Assembly (NCBI RefSeq): GCF_023806465.1
Contig: NZ_JAMSLS010000002.1
Location: 558,001-622,000 of the forward strand
DNA length: 64,000 bases
Origin: Thermomicrobium sp. CFH 73360
GTDB lineage: Bacteria > Chloroflexota > Chloroflexia > Thermomicrobiales > Thermomicrobiaceae
Reading direction: 5' to 3'
Each line of letters starts with the position of its first letter. Within the stretch, counting starts at the first letter, position 1. Of this stretch, positions 9,404 to 18,482 are shown in pieces. The position numbers and the translations under genes were made by a program. Below the pieces are notes generated by a model. It made no database searches and was not told the DNA's origin. It worked only from the letters and a program-made list of their open reading frames with translations.

Positions 9404-10606
9404 TTAAGAGGAACCGTGCGTGCCCTGCCCATTGGACCGTTGCTGCTGCCCCGGCCCTTGGACGGCAAGAGGTACACCGGTCATCAACCGGGGGCGGAAC
9501 CCGGTGGGGAGCGCATCCTTGGGAACACGCTTGCCGAGCAACATGACGCGGAAACGTCCCATACCGGCTGGGTCCAGCAAGTGCAGTGCTGCCGCGCGCG
9601 CTGCCAAATACCGTTCAGCCGTCATTCCCGGCTCAGCCTGAAGCTGGACCAGGAGTTCACCGAGCCCAGCTTGCGCCAGGAACTCGGCCTGCGTCGTAAG
9701 CCCAAGGACGGTGAAGCCCTGTTCCTGGGCAGCAAGCCCAAGCATGGTGAAATCGACATGCGCAGTGATGTCTTGCTCTCCCGGAGCATGCAGCGGGTCA
9801 TCACCAACACGATGGCGGAAGTACGTGCGAACAGTCCCTTGCGGAAATCGCACCGGATCATACCGCTCCGGTGCAGGATAGCCATAGTCAAGGACAAGGA
9901 CGTACCCGCGAGCCAGAACACGAGCCATGTCTGCCAGCCAGTCAACCATCGCAAGGCAGAGTTCCGCCGTCTGCCCCTCTCGAAGGTGGACACCGAGCCG
10001 TTCCAGCCAATGAGCAAGCGCCGCTGTGGAGGGCGGGCCGATTACCTCGACAAAACGCTCGCCGTTCCAGTCGACAAAGAGTTCCCAGAGTTGGTCTTCG
10101 CGCCAACACACCCGGTGAACCGGCAATGCGTCCACGACTTCATTGGCGAGGACAACTCCAGTCACCGCATCACGTTCGTCGAGTGCAAGGAGCGATGCAT
10201 AATCACTGTCCACTAGCCGGTCAACGAGTGCATTGAATGCTACTCGACTCACCTCGACCGGCCGATAGCGCAGTCGCTCCAGGAAGTCAGGTGCAGTGCG
10301 TGCCAGATACTCGAAGAGCGAGAGCGCCAGCGTTCCCGTTCCGGGGCCATACTCGATGAGCGTGAAGAGCGCAGGCCGATCGAGGAGGTCCCAGAGTTCC
10401 CATAGTTGGCGTGCAATGACCCACCCGAAGATGGGATGCGCTTCCGGCGCCGTGAGGTAATCACCGCTGCGCCCAACTCGGACAGCCGTCGCGTAGTAGC
10501 CATATTCCGCATCGTAGAGCGCAAGGTCCATAAAACGCGCGAAAGTGAGGGGACCAGTGCGCTCGATCTCTTCACGGATCCGTTGGACTAGAGTTTCTTG
10601 CGGCAT
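9404..10606 (-). CDS. MidA/NDUFAF7-type SAM-dependent protein methyltransferase
   Basis: A 400-residue member of the DUF185 methyltransferase family (MidA in Dictyostelium, NDUFAF7 in mitochondria), where the eukaryotic enzyme methylates an arginine of a complex I subunit. Evidence: the N-terminal FARFMDLALYDAEYGYY block, GDYLTAPE, the SAM loop IEYGPGTGTLA, and NEVVDALPVHR, all family landmarks. A role in assembling respiratory complex I is possible but bacterial targets are not established. The last 25 or so residues are Gln/Ser/Gly-rich and poorly conserved. Divergent from the TrmH-like gene, sharing a 125-base promoter region. Confidence 0.8.
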   Translation of the reverse strand: MPQETLVQRIREEIERTGPLTFARFMDLALYDAEYGYYATAVRVGRSGDYLTAPEAHPIFGWVIARQLWELWDLLDRPALFTLIEYGPGTGTLALSLFEYLARTAPDFLERLRYRPVEVSRVAFNALVDRLVDSDYASLLALDERDAVTGVVLANEVVDALPVHRVCWREDQLWELFVDWNGERFVEVIGPPSTAALAHWLERLGVHLREGQTAELCLAMVDWLADMARVLARGYVLVLDYGYPAPERYDPVRFPQGTVRTYFRHRVGDDPLHAPGEQDITAHVDFTMLGLAAQEQGFTVLGLTTQAEFLAQAGLGELLVQLQAEPGMTAERYLAARAAALHLLDPAGMGRFRVMLLGKRVPKDALPTGFRPRLMTGVPLAVQGPGQQQRSNGQGTHGSS

Positions 10607-10731
10607 CGCGCTCCCTCACTCTCCTCCCAGTCTAGCCGACTCTGCCAGCGTTGCCCGTTAGTGCGAGCAGGACCTGCGCCTAGCGCCCTCCTGCCCGATC
10701 GAAACCCGCTGCGTAGAATGGGGGTGGGGTA

Positions 10732-11382
10732 ATGATGGAACGGAAGGGACGACCGATCACCGAACGACGGTTGCAGCGGATGCGTGAGGTGCTGGCGCGC
10801 CGCCAGCCCGACCTCACCGTCGTCCTCGAAAATGTCCACGACCCGCACAATGTCAGTGCGGTTCTCCGCTCTTGTGACGCGGTGGGACTACTGACCGTCC
10901 ATCTCGTCTATACGATCGAGGAATTCCCCGAACTCTCAGAGAACGTCTCGGGGAGCGCGTTGAAGTGGTTGGACCTCGTCTTTCACCCGACGATCGCGGA
11001 GTGCTATCGCGCTCTTCGTGCGCAAGGCTTTACGATCTATGCAACGTATCTTGACGACCCAACTCGCAGCTTCGACCTCTATGACCTCGACCTTACCAAG
11101 CCAGTTGCACTCGTTTTCGGCAACGAGCAGCGGGGCGTCTCAGAGGAAGCGGTTGGGCTCGCCGACGGCAACTTTGTTATCCCGATGATGGGCATGGTAC
11201 GCAGCCTCAACATCTCAGTTGCCTGCGCTGTCTCGCTCTACGAAGCACTGCGCCAGCGGCGACTCGCCGGCCACTATGAGCAGCCGAAGCTGAGCGAGGC
11301 CGAACGGACAGCCCGCCTGCGGCGCTGGCTCGAACACGAGGGCCGCATAGTGCCACCTGAGGTCTTGCACGAGCAGCCGTGA
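10732..11382 (+). CDS. trmH: SpoU/TrmH family RNA 2'-O-ribose methyltransferase (TrmH-like)
   Basis: A 216-residue SPOUT methyltransferase. It has the three family motifs: NVHDPHNVSAVLRSCDA (motif 1), LVFGNEQRGVSEEA (motif 2) and IPMMGMVRSLNISVACAVSLYE (motif 3, trefoil-knot SAM site). An N-terminal helix (TERRLQRMREVLARRQ) and a C-terminal LRRWLEHEGR segment fit TrmH, which methylates G18 of tRNA, better than rRNA enzymes. Two adjacent ATGs (10732, 10735) follow a G-rich stretch. The G18 assignment is inference from family resemblance. Confidence 0.85.
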   Translation: MMERKGRPITERRLQRMREVLARRQPDLTVVLENVHDPHNVSAVLRSCDAVGLLTVHLVYTIEEFPELSENVSGSALKWLDLVFHPTIAECYRALRAQGFTIYATYLDDPTRSFDLYDLDLTKPVALVFGNEQRGVSEEAVGLADGNFVIPMMGMVRSLNISVACAVSLYEALRQRRLAGHYEQPKLSEAERTARLRRWLEHEGRIVPPEVLHEQP

Positions 11383-11778
11383 ACGGCCATACCAAGACAC
11401 GGGTGCGGATACACGTCGGGTGGTATTCCTCGTAGCACTGGCCACAGCATTGTTCACTCCAGGCGCTTGGATCGACCCGCACTGATCGACCGACTGCTGC
11501 GCACTCTCTCCTCCCCGGACTGAGACGGAGGAACAGGCCTTCCCAATGGCGACCGTGACGCGCACCAGGCTTTTCCTGCTCGGCACCCTCCGAGCTTCTG
11601 GCTCAACGCAGCCAGCCGAGGGGTCCCACTCCAGCGGCCATACCTCTTCTCGCTGCGGTTCGCCTGCCCTCCAGCGAGGCTCGGTCTTCAAGGGACGGAT
11701 GGCACCACGACTCACCTCGTTTGGATGCCAATTCCAGCGTGGAACAGGATTGTGTGGGAAACGCAGATACTGCACGAT
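11383..11778 (+). other. Non-coding or decayed stretch before the TetR remnant
   Basis: About 400 bases with no supported gene. GATCGACC occurs twice near 11468 and 11487, separated by six bases, and could be half of an operator for the downstream regulator, but nothing else supports this. Confidence 0.35.
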
Positions 11779-12506
11779 ATGACCGAACGGATGCTTTTTG
11801 GCTCAAGCATCACCTTGTGCTGTTACCGAAGGAAGGGTCCTTGAAACTACCAAGCGCTTCGGGTTTGACACGAGAACCAAGGATGACGCTGCCCGTGAAG
11901 CTGGCGTGGCGAAGGGCACCGTCTATCACTTCTGGCAGAGAAACGGGGTCCCTTTTGAAGTCTCTACCGTTTCGAGAACTCCAAGCCGCAAACAAGGATT
12001 TTCCGAGTCGCATCGAGCCTGATCCAGCTGGCGGAACCATCGGCCGTCTCCTCTCTCACGGGTTTGCCGCGACCGACGATCGCCTCTTCCTCCGCGCACT
12101 GGTGACGACTGACAGCCGGGTGCCTGGGACCTCTCTTCAGCAGCGTAGTCCGGAACTCTCACGGTGGCAATTCCGACTTGACCAGCAACTTGTCGAGGAA
12201 CTCCAAGGAGCGGGCGTCCTCCGGCGTGACCTTGATCCACATCTCCTGACCTATCTCTTCACCGTGATCTCGCTCGGGCTTCGCACAGCAGCGGAGGTCG
12301 TTGCACCCGAGTTCGCACCGCCGACAGCCTCGCTCCCTTCTACCCTCGCCGACATAACCCAGCGAGCCTTTGCTTCCGACGGCGGTGGCGACTCCGAGCG
12401 CGGGAAAGAGGCCCTGCGTCACTTCATCACTGCGCTCAACTTGAGTCTCGCGAATCACGAACGACAGACTCGGACTGGGTCCGCTTCGGAAGGAGAGAAA
12501 TCATGA
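11779..12506 (+). pseudogene. TetR-family regulator broken by frameshifts
   Basis: The pieces of a TetR repressor lie in three frames. A plausible start ATGACCGAACGG at 11779 is in frame 1. The DNA-binding part is read about 11798-11950 in a second frame: EGRVLETT..FGFDTRTKDD, then AAREAGVAKGTVYHFW, a near-perfect TetR recognition helix, but with residues missing between the first helices. The ligand-binding part continues from about 11945 in a third frame (FRELQAANKDF ... ITALNLSL) and stops at 12506 inside the ABC gene start (ATGA overlap). This arrangement matches TetR regulators placed directly before ABC-2 exporters. No slippery-site logic is evident, so decay (or sequencing error) is likelier than programmed frameshifting. 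Confidence 0.65.
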
Positions 12507-13435
12507 CGACCGCACCACCGATCGCCGTCGAACAGCTCACGCGGAACTATGACAGCCAGCGCGGGGTGATCGACTTGACGTTTACCGTGCAACCGGGCGA
12601 AATTTTCGGCTTTCTTGGGCCAAACGGCGCCGGTAAGACCACCACTATCCGCGTCCTGATGGGTTTCCTGCGTCCGACGAGTGGCCGTGCCCGCGTCTTC
12701 GGGCTCGACTGCTGGACCGAGTCGACGGAGATTAAGAAGCAGGTCGGCTATGTTCCCGGTGATGTCCGCCTCTGGGAGAACATGACCGGTGTGCAGTTTC
12801 TTGACTTCCTCGGTGCGTTCCACCAGTACATCGATCCAGCATGGCGTCGCAAGCTCCTTGAACGGTTTCGGGTCGAATTGGATAAGCGGATCAAACACCT
12901 GTCACGCGGGAATCGCCAGAAACTCGCCCTCGTACAGGCATTCCTGCACGATCCACCGCTCCTGATCCTCGACGAGCCAACGAGCGGGCTCGACCCACTG
13001 ATGCAACACGAGTTCCTAACCTTTCTTCGCGAAGAGCGCGACCGGGGAAAGACGATTTTTCTCTCGTCTCACCAGCTGTCAGAAGTGGAGCGCGTCGCTG
13101 ACCGTGTCGGCATCATCCGAGAAGGACGGTTAGTTGCTGTCCTGACGGTTGAGGAGTTGAAACGCCGGCGGACACGGCCGATGGAACTCATCTTCGCACA
13201 ACCGGTGGATCCGCAGCACTTCGCCGACCTACCGGGTGTCCGTGTGCTGTCGGTGCACGATGAAGGACGGCGCATTGAACTCGGAGTACAGAATGAACTC
13301 CCGGCGCTCCTGCGACGCCTCGCTGACCTCCCGGTCAGCGATATGATCTATGCACCACCTGACCTCGAGAGCGTGTTCCTCACCTATTACCAAGCGGAGA
13401 CGATTCCACCGGCACAGGAGGAGGCAGCATCATGA
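12503..13435 (+). CDS. ABC-2 type exporter, ATP-binding subunit
   Basis: A 310-residue ABC ATPase. Walker A GPNGAGKTT, Q-loop near QVGYVPGD, signature LSRGNRQKL (a degenerate LSGGQ), Walker B LLILDEPTSGLD and the switch histidine in SSHQLSE. The C-terminal 80 residues form the extra domain found in DrrA/CcmA-like ATPases. It starts inside the stop of the TetR remnant and its stop overlaps the permease start (both ATGA), so the three reading frames were one translational unit. Likely exports a hydrophobic or toxic compound; substrate unknown. With the regulator broken, expression may be constitutive. Confidence 0.9.
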   Translation: MTTAPPIAVEQLTRNYDSQRGVIDLTFTVQPGEIFGFLGPNGAGKTTTIRVLMGFLRPTSGRARVFGLDCWTESTEIKKQVGYVPGDVRLWENMTGVQFLDFLGAFHQYIDPAWRRKLLERFRVELDKRIKHLSRGNRQKLALVQAFLHDPPLLILDEPTSGLDPLMQHEFLTFLREERDRGKTIFLSSHQLSEVERVADRVGIIREGRLVAVLTVEELKRRRTRPMELIFAQPVDPQHFADLPGVRVLSVHDEGRRIELGVQNELPALLRRLADLPVSDMIYAPPDLESVFLTYYQAETIPPAQEEAAS

Positions 13436-14241
13436 GCTGGCCAATGATCGCGAAGACACTCCGCGAGCTCCGCTGGACCTCGTTCTGGTACGCACTGGGG
13501 CTCGTGATCTACATTGTCTTTCTGTCATCCTTCTACCCGACCTTGGAGCGACAACGGGAGCAGTTCGAGCAGCTGTTCCGGCAGTATCCCGAGTTCCTCT
13601 TCCGCGTCTTTGGTATCGATCCCGAGCGGGCGATGATGACCAGCTTCGCTGGCTTTATGCATGCTGAGACGTTTGGCTTCATTTGGCCAGCAACTGCCCT
13701 GATCTTCGTTGTCTTAAGTGGAGCAGCAGTTGTCGCCCAAGAGATCGAACGCGGCACTGCAGAATTCTGGCTCTCTGTTCCGGTGAGCCGTGCCCGCCTC
13801 TTACTCAGCAAGCAGGTGGCACTCCTCACCAGCATTCTGTTTGTTGTCCTTCCCAGTATAGCGGCGCTCGCGCTCAGCGCTCAGGCCTTTGGCGGTGAGC
13901 TGACCGCACGCGGACTCGTCCAGCTAACCATCGCGCTGGCGTGCTTTCTCGTGTCCTTCGCCGGACTGGCAACACTCGCCTCAGCGGTCACAAGTGAGCG
14001 ATCGAAAGCGGCTGGACTCGTGGGCGGTGTCATCCTGCTCATGTATCTGGCGTGGGTTGTCGCCGGGCTGACCGCGGACGTACGCTGGTTACGGTATCTC
14101 TCCCTCTTCACTGCGTATGACCCGCTGACAGCGATGCTGGGCGAACTCCCTTGGTACAAGCCGGCACTTCATCTCATCGTCGGGCTGGGAACGGGCAGCG
14201 GTGCACTCGTCGTCTTCTCGCGACGCGATATCGTCTCGTGA
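13432..14241 (+). CDS. ABC-2 type exporter, permease subunit
   Basis: A 269-residue membrane protein with about six hydrophobic helices (near residues 20-40, 70-90, 120-145, 150-175, 180-200, 235-255). EIERGTAEFWLSVPVSR after the second helix is the coupling motif typical of ABC-2 permeases (drug, antibiotic or sodium exporters). It is coupled by ATGA to the ATPase gene and needs it for function. Confidence 0.85.
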   Translation: MSWPMIAKTLRELRWTSFWYALGLVIYIVFLSSFYPTLERQREQFEQLFRQYPEFLFRVFGIDPERAMMTSFAGFMHAETFGFIWPATALIFVVLSGAAVVAQEIERGTAEFWLSVPVSRARLLLSKQVALLTSILFVVLPSIAALALSAQAFGGELTARGLVQLTIALACFLVSFAGLATLASAVTSERSKAAGLVGGVILLMYLAWVVAGLTADVRWLRYLSLFTAYDPLTAMLGELPWYKPALHLIVGLGTGSGALVVFSRRDIVS

Positions 14242-14304
14242 CCTCACCGAGTTATCCATGGCACACTTGAAGGAAACGGCACGGTACAGGAAGAGGGGGA
14301 TCCC

Positions 14305-14844
14305 ATGGCGGAACTCACTGGCAAGCGGGTTGCGATGCTCCTCGCCAAAGATTTTGAGGATAGCGAGGCAACCGATCCCAAGCAGTACCTGGAGGCACGT
14401 GGTGCCGAAGTCGTCATCATCGGGCTCGACCATGAACCGATCACCGGCAAGAAGGGGACAGTTCTCAAGCCGGACAAAACGATCGACGAAGTCACGGTCG
14501 AGGAGTTCGACGCGCTCGTCATTCCCGGCGGTGGCTCGCCGGAGAATTTGCGGATCGACGATCGTGCAGTTGCCTTCACTCGCCGCTTCGTTGAGAGCGG
14601 CAAGCCGGTCGCTGCCATTTGCCACGGACCGCAGCTTCTCATCTCCGCAGACGTGCTGCGTGGTCGCACCGTCACCTGTGTCAAGAAGATTCGTGACGAC
14701 GTGAAGAATGCCGGCGCGATCTATGTGGACGAAGCGGTGGTGATCGACGGCAACCTGATCACCTCACGTGTTCCTGCCGACCTTCCGCTGTTCGATGAGG
14801 CGATCGTCAAGGCGTTGGCGAGTGTCCCGGTACAAGGCCAGTAG
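14305..14844 (+). CDS. DJ-1/PfpI family protein (protease/deglycase-like)
   Basis: A 179-residue protein of the PfpI branch of the DJ-1 superfamily. The nucleophile elbow reads AAICHGPQLL with the catalytic cysteine next to its histidine partner; E in LLAKDFEDSE near the N-terminus and VIPGGGSPENLR are the other family landmarks. Members act as intracellular proteases, glyoxalases or protein deglycases under heat or carbonyl stress. A GGAAGAGGGGG stretch precedes the ATG. It is probably its own unit, since a hairpin lies 29 bases after its stop. Confidence 0.85.
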   Translation: MAELTGKRVAMLLAKDFEDSEATDPKQYLEARGAEVVIIGLDHEPITGKKGTVLKPDKTIDEVTVEEFDALVIPGGGSPENLRIDDRAVAFTRRFVESGKPVAAICHGPQLLISADVLRGRTVTCVKKIRDDVKNAGAIYVDEAVVIDGNLITSRVPADLPLFDEAIVKALASVPVQGQ

Positions 14845-14872
14845 CCATTATTTTCACTGGCGACGAAAGCAA

Positions 14873-14902
14873 GACGGCCGGTCTCGTCAAGAGCCGGCCG
14901 TC
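14873..14902. terminator. Bidirectional hairpin between the PfpI-like gene and pyrF
   Basis: GACGGCCGG (14873-14881) pairs with CCGGCCGTC (14894-14902): a 9-bp GC stem with a 12-base loop. It lies just after the PfpI-like gene and includes the stop codon of the convergent pyrF (14887-14889), so it may end transcription from both sides. T runs are weak. Confidence 0.5.
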
Positions 14903-15756
14903 TCCTGTCGCTGCAACGTGCTACGCACAAGTTCGATCGCGTCGCGCAGCCTTTGCGCTGTTGCGCGCGCTGCCTCTGCAAAGTCTCGCCCGGAACTTGC
15001 GTAAAGGACAGACCGCGAAACGGCCACAATGAGCGGCCCGGTGCCTTCAGCCAGTCCAGCACGAACCGCCTCCTCGAGATCACCACCTTGCGCACCGACA
15101 CCTGGCGCGAGAATCGGGAGCTCCGGACACCGTTGCCGAACGAGAGCGAGATCCACCGGATAGGTCGCTCCCACCACGAGGCCCAGGTTGCCGCAGCGCT
15201 CGTTCCATTCCCGAACGCGATCAGCAAGCCACAGAAAGAGCGGTTCGCCAGATGCTCCCACTGGCACGTCTTGCAGCTCTGTTGCACCCGGGTTGGAGGT
15301 ACGGATGAGGACAAACACTCCACGCTCGCGGGCAGCCAGAAACGGTTCCAGCGCCTCACTGCCAAGATAGGGATGAACTGTTACTGCATCAAACCCCAGG
15401 GTTTCAAAGACAGCCTGCGCATACGCCGCCGCCGTACTCGCAATATCGCCGAGCTTGGCATCGAGGATGATGGGAATATCCGGTGGAACAAGGTGCCGTA
15501 GTTCGGCGAGTGCAGCAATTCCTGCGGCGCCATGCGCAAGGTAAAAGGCAAGATTGGGCTTGTAAGCACACACGAGATCCGCTGTCGCCTCAATGATCGC
15601 CCGGTTGAAGGCGACGATACCTTCAGGATCGCGCGCCACCCCCTCTGGAAATCGCTCCAGATCCGGGTCAAGCCCGATGCACAGCAGCGACCGGTTCTTT
15701 TCGATCGCCCGCGCAAGCCGCTTGCGGAAGGTCACTGCCGGACCCCTCTCCTTCAT
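14887..15756 (-). CDS. pyrF: Orotidine 5'-phosphate decarboxylase (class 2)
   Basis: A 289-residue enzyme that makes UMP from OMP, the last step of pyrimidine synthesis. Motifs: LCIGLDPD at the start, KPNLAFY, the catalytic D-x-K-x-x-D loop as LDAKLGDIAST, VTVHPYLG and LAPGVGAQGG. Length and the DAKxGDI context fit the longer PyrF type found in mycobacteria and Chloroflexi. The frame continues upstream to 15864, but MKERGPAVTFRKRL at 15756 is the sensible start: the upstream part would overlap the divergent gene and has no homology. Confidence 0.9.
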   Translation of the reverse strand: MKERGPAVTFRKRLARAIEKNRSLLCIGLDPDLERFPEGVARDPEGIVAFNRAIIEATADLVCAYKPNLAFYLAHGAAGIAALAELRHLVPPDIPIILDAKLGDIASTAAAYAQAVFETLGFDAVTVHPYLGSEALEPFLAARERGVFVLIRTSNPGATELQDVPVGASGEPLFLWLADRVREWNERCGNLGLVVGATYPVDLALVRQRCPELPILAPGVGAQGGDLEEAVRAGLAEGTGPLIVAVSRSVLYASSGRDFAEAARATAQRLRDAIELVRSTLQRQETAGS

Positions 15757-15797
15757 CGCACCATAGAATAACAAGCGCAACAGCCTGTCGCGTGCGC

Positions 15798-18482
15798 ATG
15801 AAGGTATTTCCAGTGTCCCGGACAACTGAACTCTCTGCCATCTTGCAGCAGCTTTTCCCACCACGCTTAGCGGGGTGGGTCAGCGCCCCGGCCACGCAGG
15901 ATTCGCCGGACAAATATCTCCCTGCCGTCTGGCGGCGGGCACTTCTTGCGCTGGTCATTAGCCGGCTCTTGGCATTGTCTCCCCGTCCCGACCCCACTTC
16001 TCTGTTCCTCGCCCTCCACGTCTGTGGCGCATCCTTTGACGAACTCGCGCGTATCGCAGGCCTCGAGCCGGCACAGTTGGCGACGCTTCTGCTGAACGCT
16101 CGAGCTCGCCTTGCCGACCAGTGGGTACCGCCATGCTCTGAGGGAGCAGAACTCGTGGCACGTTGGCGCGAACTCGAGCGCGACCGAGATCGACGTCTGC
16201 GCCTTGCGCTCCATGCACAGTACTGCACCACGTGCCGCGCAGCGCTTGCCGCAAGCCAACAGGCGGATTTGCGCCTTCTTTCGTCCCCATCGACGGGTCG
16301 TCCACGCTGCTCATCGCACGGAGCGCGGATCGGGTGCCTTGGGCGGGTGACGGTTCTTCTTCTCACGCTCACTCTCGTCCTGGGGCTTTGGCAAGGGACA
16401 TTGTCCCGTCCCGAAGCAGTGCCAGCCACAGACCTTCCAGCAGTGCGCACCGGGCCATTGCTCTGGCTGGGATCGGCAGGGCCGTACAGTGTGCTCTTCG
16501 ATTTGGCCGCGCGCGCCTGGCTCCCGTCCGGTACTCGCCTTCCGGCCGACACCGGAGCATTCCGTCTCCTCAGCCCGAATGGCCAACTGATCGCCGCCTG
16601 GACTCCGGATCCGCCCCGCGAGCCGCGCTGGCTGGATATCTTGCAACTCAATGGGGCACGCCTTGCTCGTTGGCGCTGGGATGGCCCGACAACGCGCCGT
16701 TTTCTCGCTTGGCTAGACGCTGAAACAATTCTGGTGCGTGAAACCCCAACACGCTTGGCCTTCGAGCGTGAGGCCGAGTATTTTGAGCGGCTCGAGCGCG
16801 ACTCTCGCCTCCTGACCATCGATGTCAGCAGTGGGAAAGAGACAACGCTCGTCCAGGGACTTGTGATCGATGCTGTTCCCGCACCGGCTGGCAGAGGCCT
16901 CACACTCATCCGTGCCAGCGCCCCCTTCGGCCCCGGAGCAACCAGCCAGACGATCGACCTTGCTTTGGTTGGAGCTGGACGCACAGTGACGGTAGTCGCA
17001 CAGGTGGATGGGTATATCGGAGGCCAGGGTGATCGCCCATTGTGGTTCCCGGATAGTTCAGCCGTTGTCCTGGCACGTCGACCTCCGGGCGAACTCGCGC
17101 GACTCCCCACCGCGACCGAGTTGATCATGGTCCATCTTGACGGTCGCATGACGGTACTGGTTCCCAGTCGGGCAGGGATCGCTCTCCGACCGTTGGCCAT
17201 TGCGCCAGATTGTTCCCGGCTCCTCTACCTGGCAGCAGCTTCTGGTCAACACGAACAGGGGACGGTATGGGAACTTGTCCTCGCGACCGGACAACGACGC
17301 CTGCTTCTCGACCTGAACCGCCTGAGTGGGTCAATGGCAGCACTTTGGCTCGGCGATGACCCAATCCTTGTCGTGGCGCGGACGCTTAGTTCGCCCCACA
17401 CGGCTTCGCCCGAGATTGAGTTCACTGAGATCTACCAGCTTGGAAAAGGAGGCACTGAGCTGCTCGCCTCGCTCCCGGGGCGTTGGGGATTCGACGCGGC
17501 CGGACGTCCCCTCCTAAGCCTCCTGGCTCGAGCACCTGATACCAACCGCGAGCAGCTGCGTCCACCGCGTGGCCAGCTCGCTGAGGGGCACCTCGAACTC
17601 GCCCCAGGAGGCTACTGGCTTTTGGCGCCAACTGAACTGGGCAAACTGGCACTGTGGGACACCGGCAGTGGCATTCGCTTGACCGAGTCATGGCCACTGC
17701 GCGACGCAGCATGGCATCCCGCCGGGATTGCATTCTTTGCCATTGACTCGGATCAGCAACTCCGGGTCGTTGCACGCTCCCTTGATGGCCTCTGGCAACC
17801 GGAAACGTTCGTCCTGAGCGGTCTCCCGTCACAGCGCATCCTTTGGGTAACGATTGCCCCGAACGGTCGGCTGGCTGGACTTAGCCAAGGGAGTGACGGA
17901 GAACTGATCCTGTGGGCAGCATTTCCGCCCGAGGCGACTATCCTCCGCAGCTGGCGTAGCGAGGAAGTTGCTGGAGCACCGTGCACTGCCTGGCGCACCG
18001 CGGATACGCTGATTCTCGCCACACCACTGGCAAGTGGACACGTGTCACTCGAGTTGCTCAGCATTGACAATGCGAGATCGTTCGAGACCACCCGGCTCAC
18101 GCGCCTTCGCCCTTTCCTTGGTCAAGGCGAGAGAAGCTGCACCCTCGCACTCGACCCGACAGGCCAAAATCTTGCCATTCGGATCCAGCGGGGAAAGACT
18201 GATGCTGTCCTGCTTCTTCACCTCAAGAGACTAGATGAGGCCTTGCTCCTCGCCAGTGGCCCCACGAGCGCAGGCCTCGTCTGGTCACCCGACGGTACCA
18301 TGCTCGCTTATGGACTCAATTCCACGCTCACAGCTGTTGACGGCAGAGGTAGCGAACTCCTCCGCGTACCCGTTGGCCGTCTTGCCGACCTCGCCTGGCT
18401 CGACGAGCGGACTCTCTGGGTGCTGCAAGCCAAGAACAACACCTGGAACGTCGTGGAAGTACCGGTCACTTCCCCGGAATAG
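15798..18482 (+). CDS. Membrane protein with sigma-region-4-like HTH, zinc anti-sigma-like motif and propeller-like outer domain
   Basis: About 894 residues. Counting from the GTG at 15792, residues 75-107 (GASFDELARIAGLEPAQL then LLNARARL) read like region 4 of an ECF sigma factor. H141-x3-C145-x2-C148 (HAQYCTTCRA) is the HxxxCxxC motif of zinc anti-sigma domains. One membrane helix lies at about 181-201, then about 690 outer residues with repeated W-x-D/P-G blocks (VWSPDGTMLAYG, LWFPDSSAVVLA) that suggest a TolB/WD-like beta propeller. I do not know a characterised protein with this order. It could be a one-chain signalling device or a degenerate sigma relative that no longer binds polymerase. 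No clear ribosome site; start may be GTG 15792 or ATG 15798. Its end overlaps the convergent kinase gene by 17 bases. Confidence 0.6.
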   Translation: MKVFPVSRTTELSAILQQLFPPRLAGWVSAPATQDSPDKYLPAVWRRALLALVISRLLALSPRPDPTSLFLALHVCGASFDELARIAGLEPAQLATLLLNARARLADQWVPPCSEGAELVARWRELERDRDRRLRLALHAQYCTTCRAALAASQQADLRLLSSPSTGRPRCSSHGARIGCLGRVTVLLLTLTLVLGLWQGTLSRPEAVPATDLPAVRTGPLLWLGSAGPYSVLFDLAARAWLPSGTRLPADTGAFRLLSPNGQLIAAWTPDPPREPRWLDILQLNGARLARWRWDGPTTRRFLAWLDAETILVRETPTRLAFEREAEYFERLERDSRLLTIDVSSGKETTLVQGLVIDAVPAPAGRGLTLIRASAPFGPGATSQTIDLALVGAGRTVTVVAQVDGYIGGQGDRPLWFPDSSAVVLARRPPGELARLPTATELIMVHLDGRMTVLVPSRAGIALRPLAIAPDCSRLLYLAAASGQHEQGTVWELVLATGQRRLLLDLNRLSGSMAALWLGDDPILVVARTLSSPHTASPEIEFTEIYQLGKGGTELLASLPGRWGFDAAGRPLLSLLARAPDTNREQLRPPRGQLAEGHLELAPGGYWLLAPTELGKLALWDTGSGIRLTESWPLRDAAWHPAGIAFFAIDSDQQLRVVARSLDGLWQPETFVLSGLPSQRILWVTIAPNGRLAGLSQGSDGELILWAAFPPEATILRSWRSEEVAGAPCTAWRTADTLILATPLASGHVSLELLSIDNARSFETTRLTRLRPFLGQGERSCTLALDPTGQNLAIRIQRGKTDAVLLLHLKRLDEALLLASGPTSAGLVWSPDGTMLAYGLNSTLTAVDGRGSELLRVPVGRLADLAWLDERTLWVLQAKNNTWNVVEVPVTSPE

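Noticed and set aside
15668-17200. 510-codon minus-strand frame inside the sigma-like/propeller gene
   Set aside because: Composition is dominated by Arg/Ser/Ala and it is antisense to a gene with clear domain structure; a GC-rich shadow.
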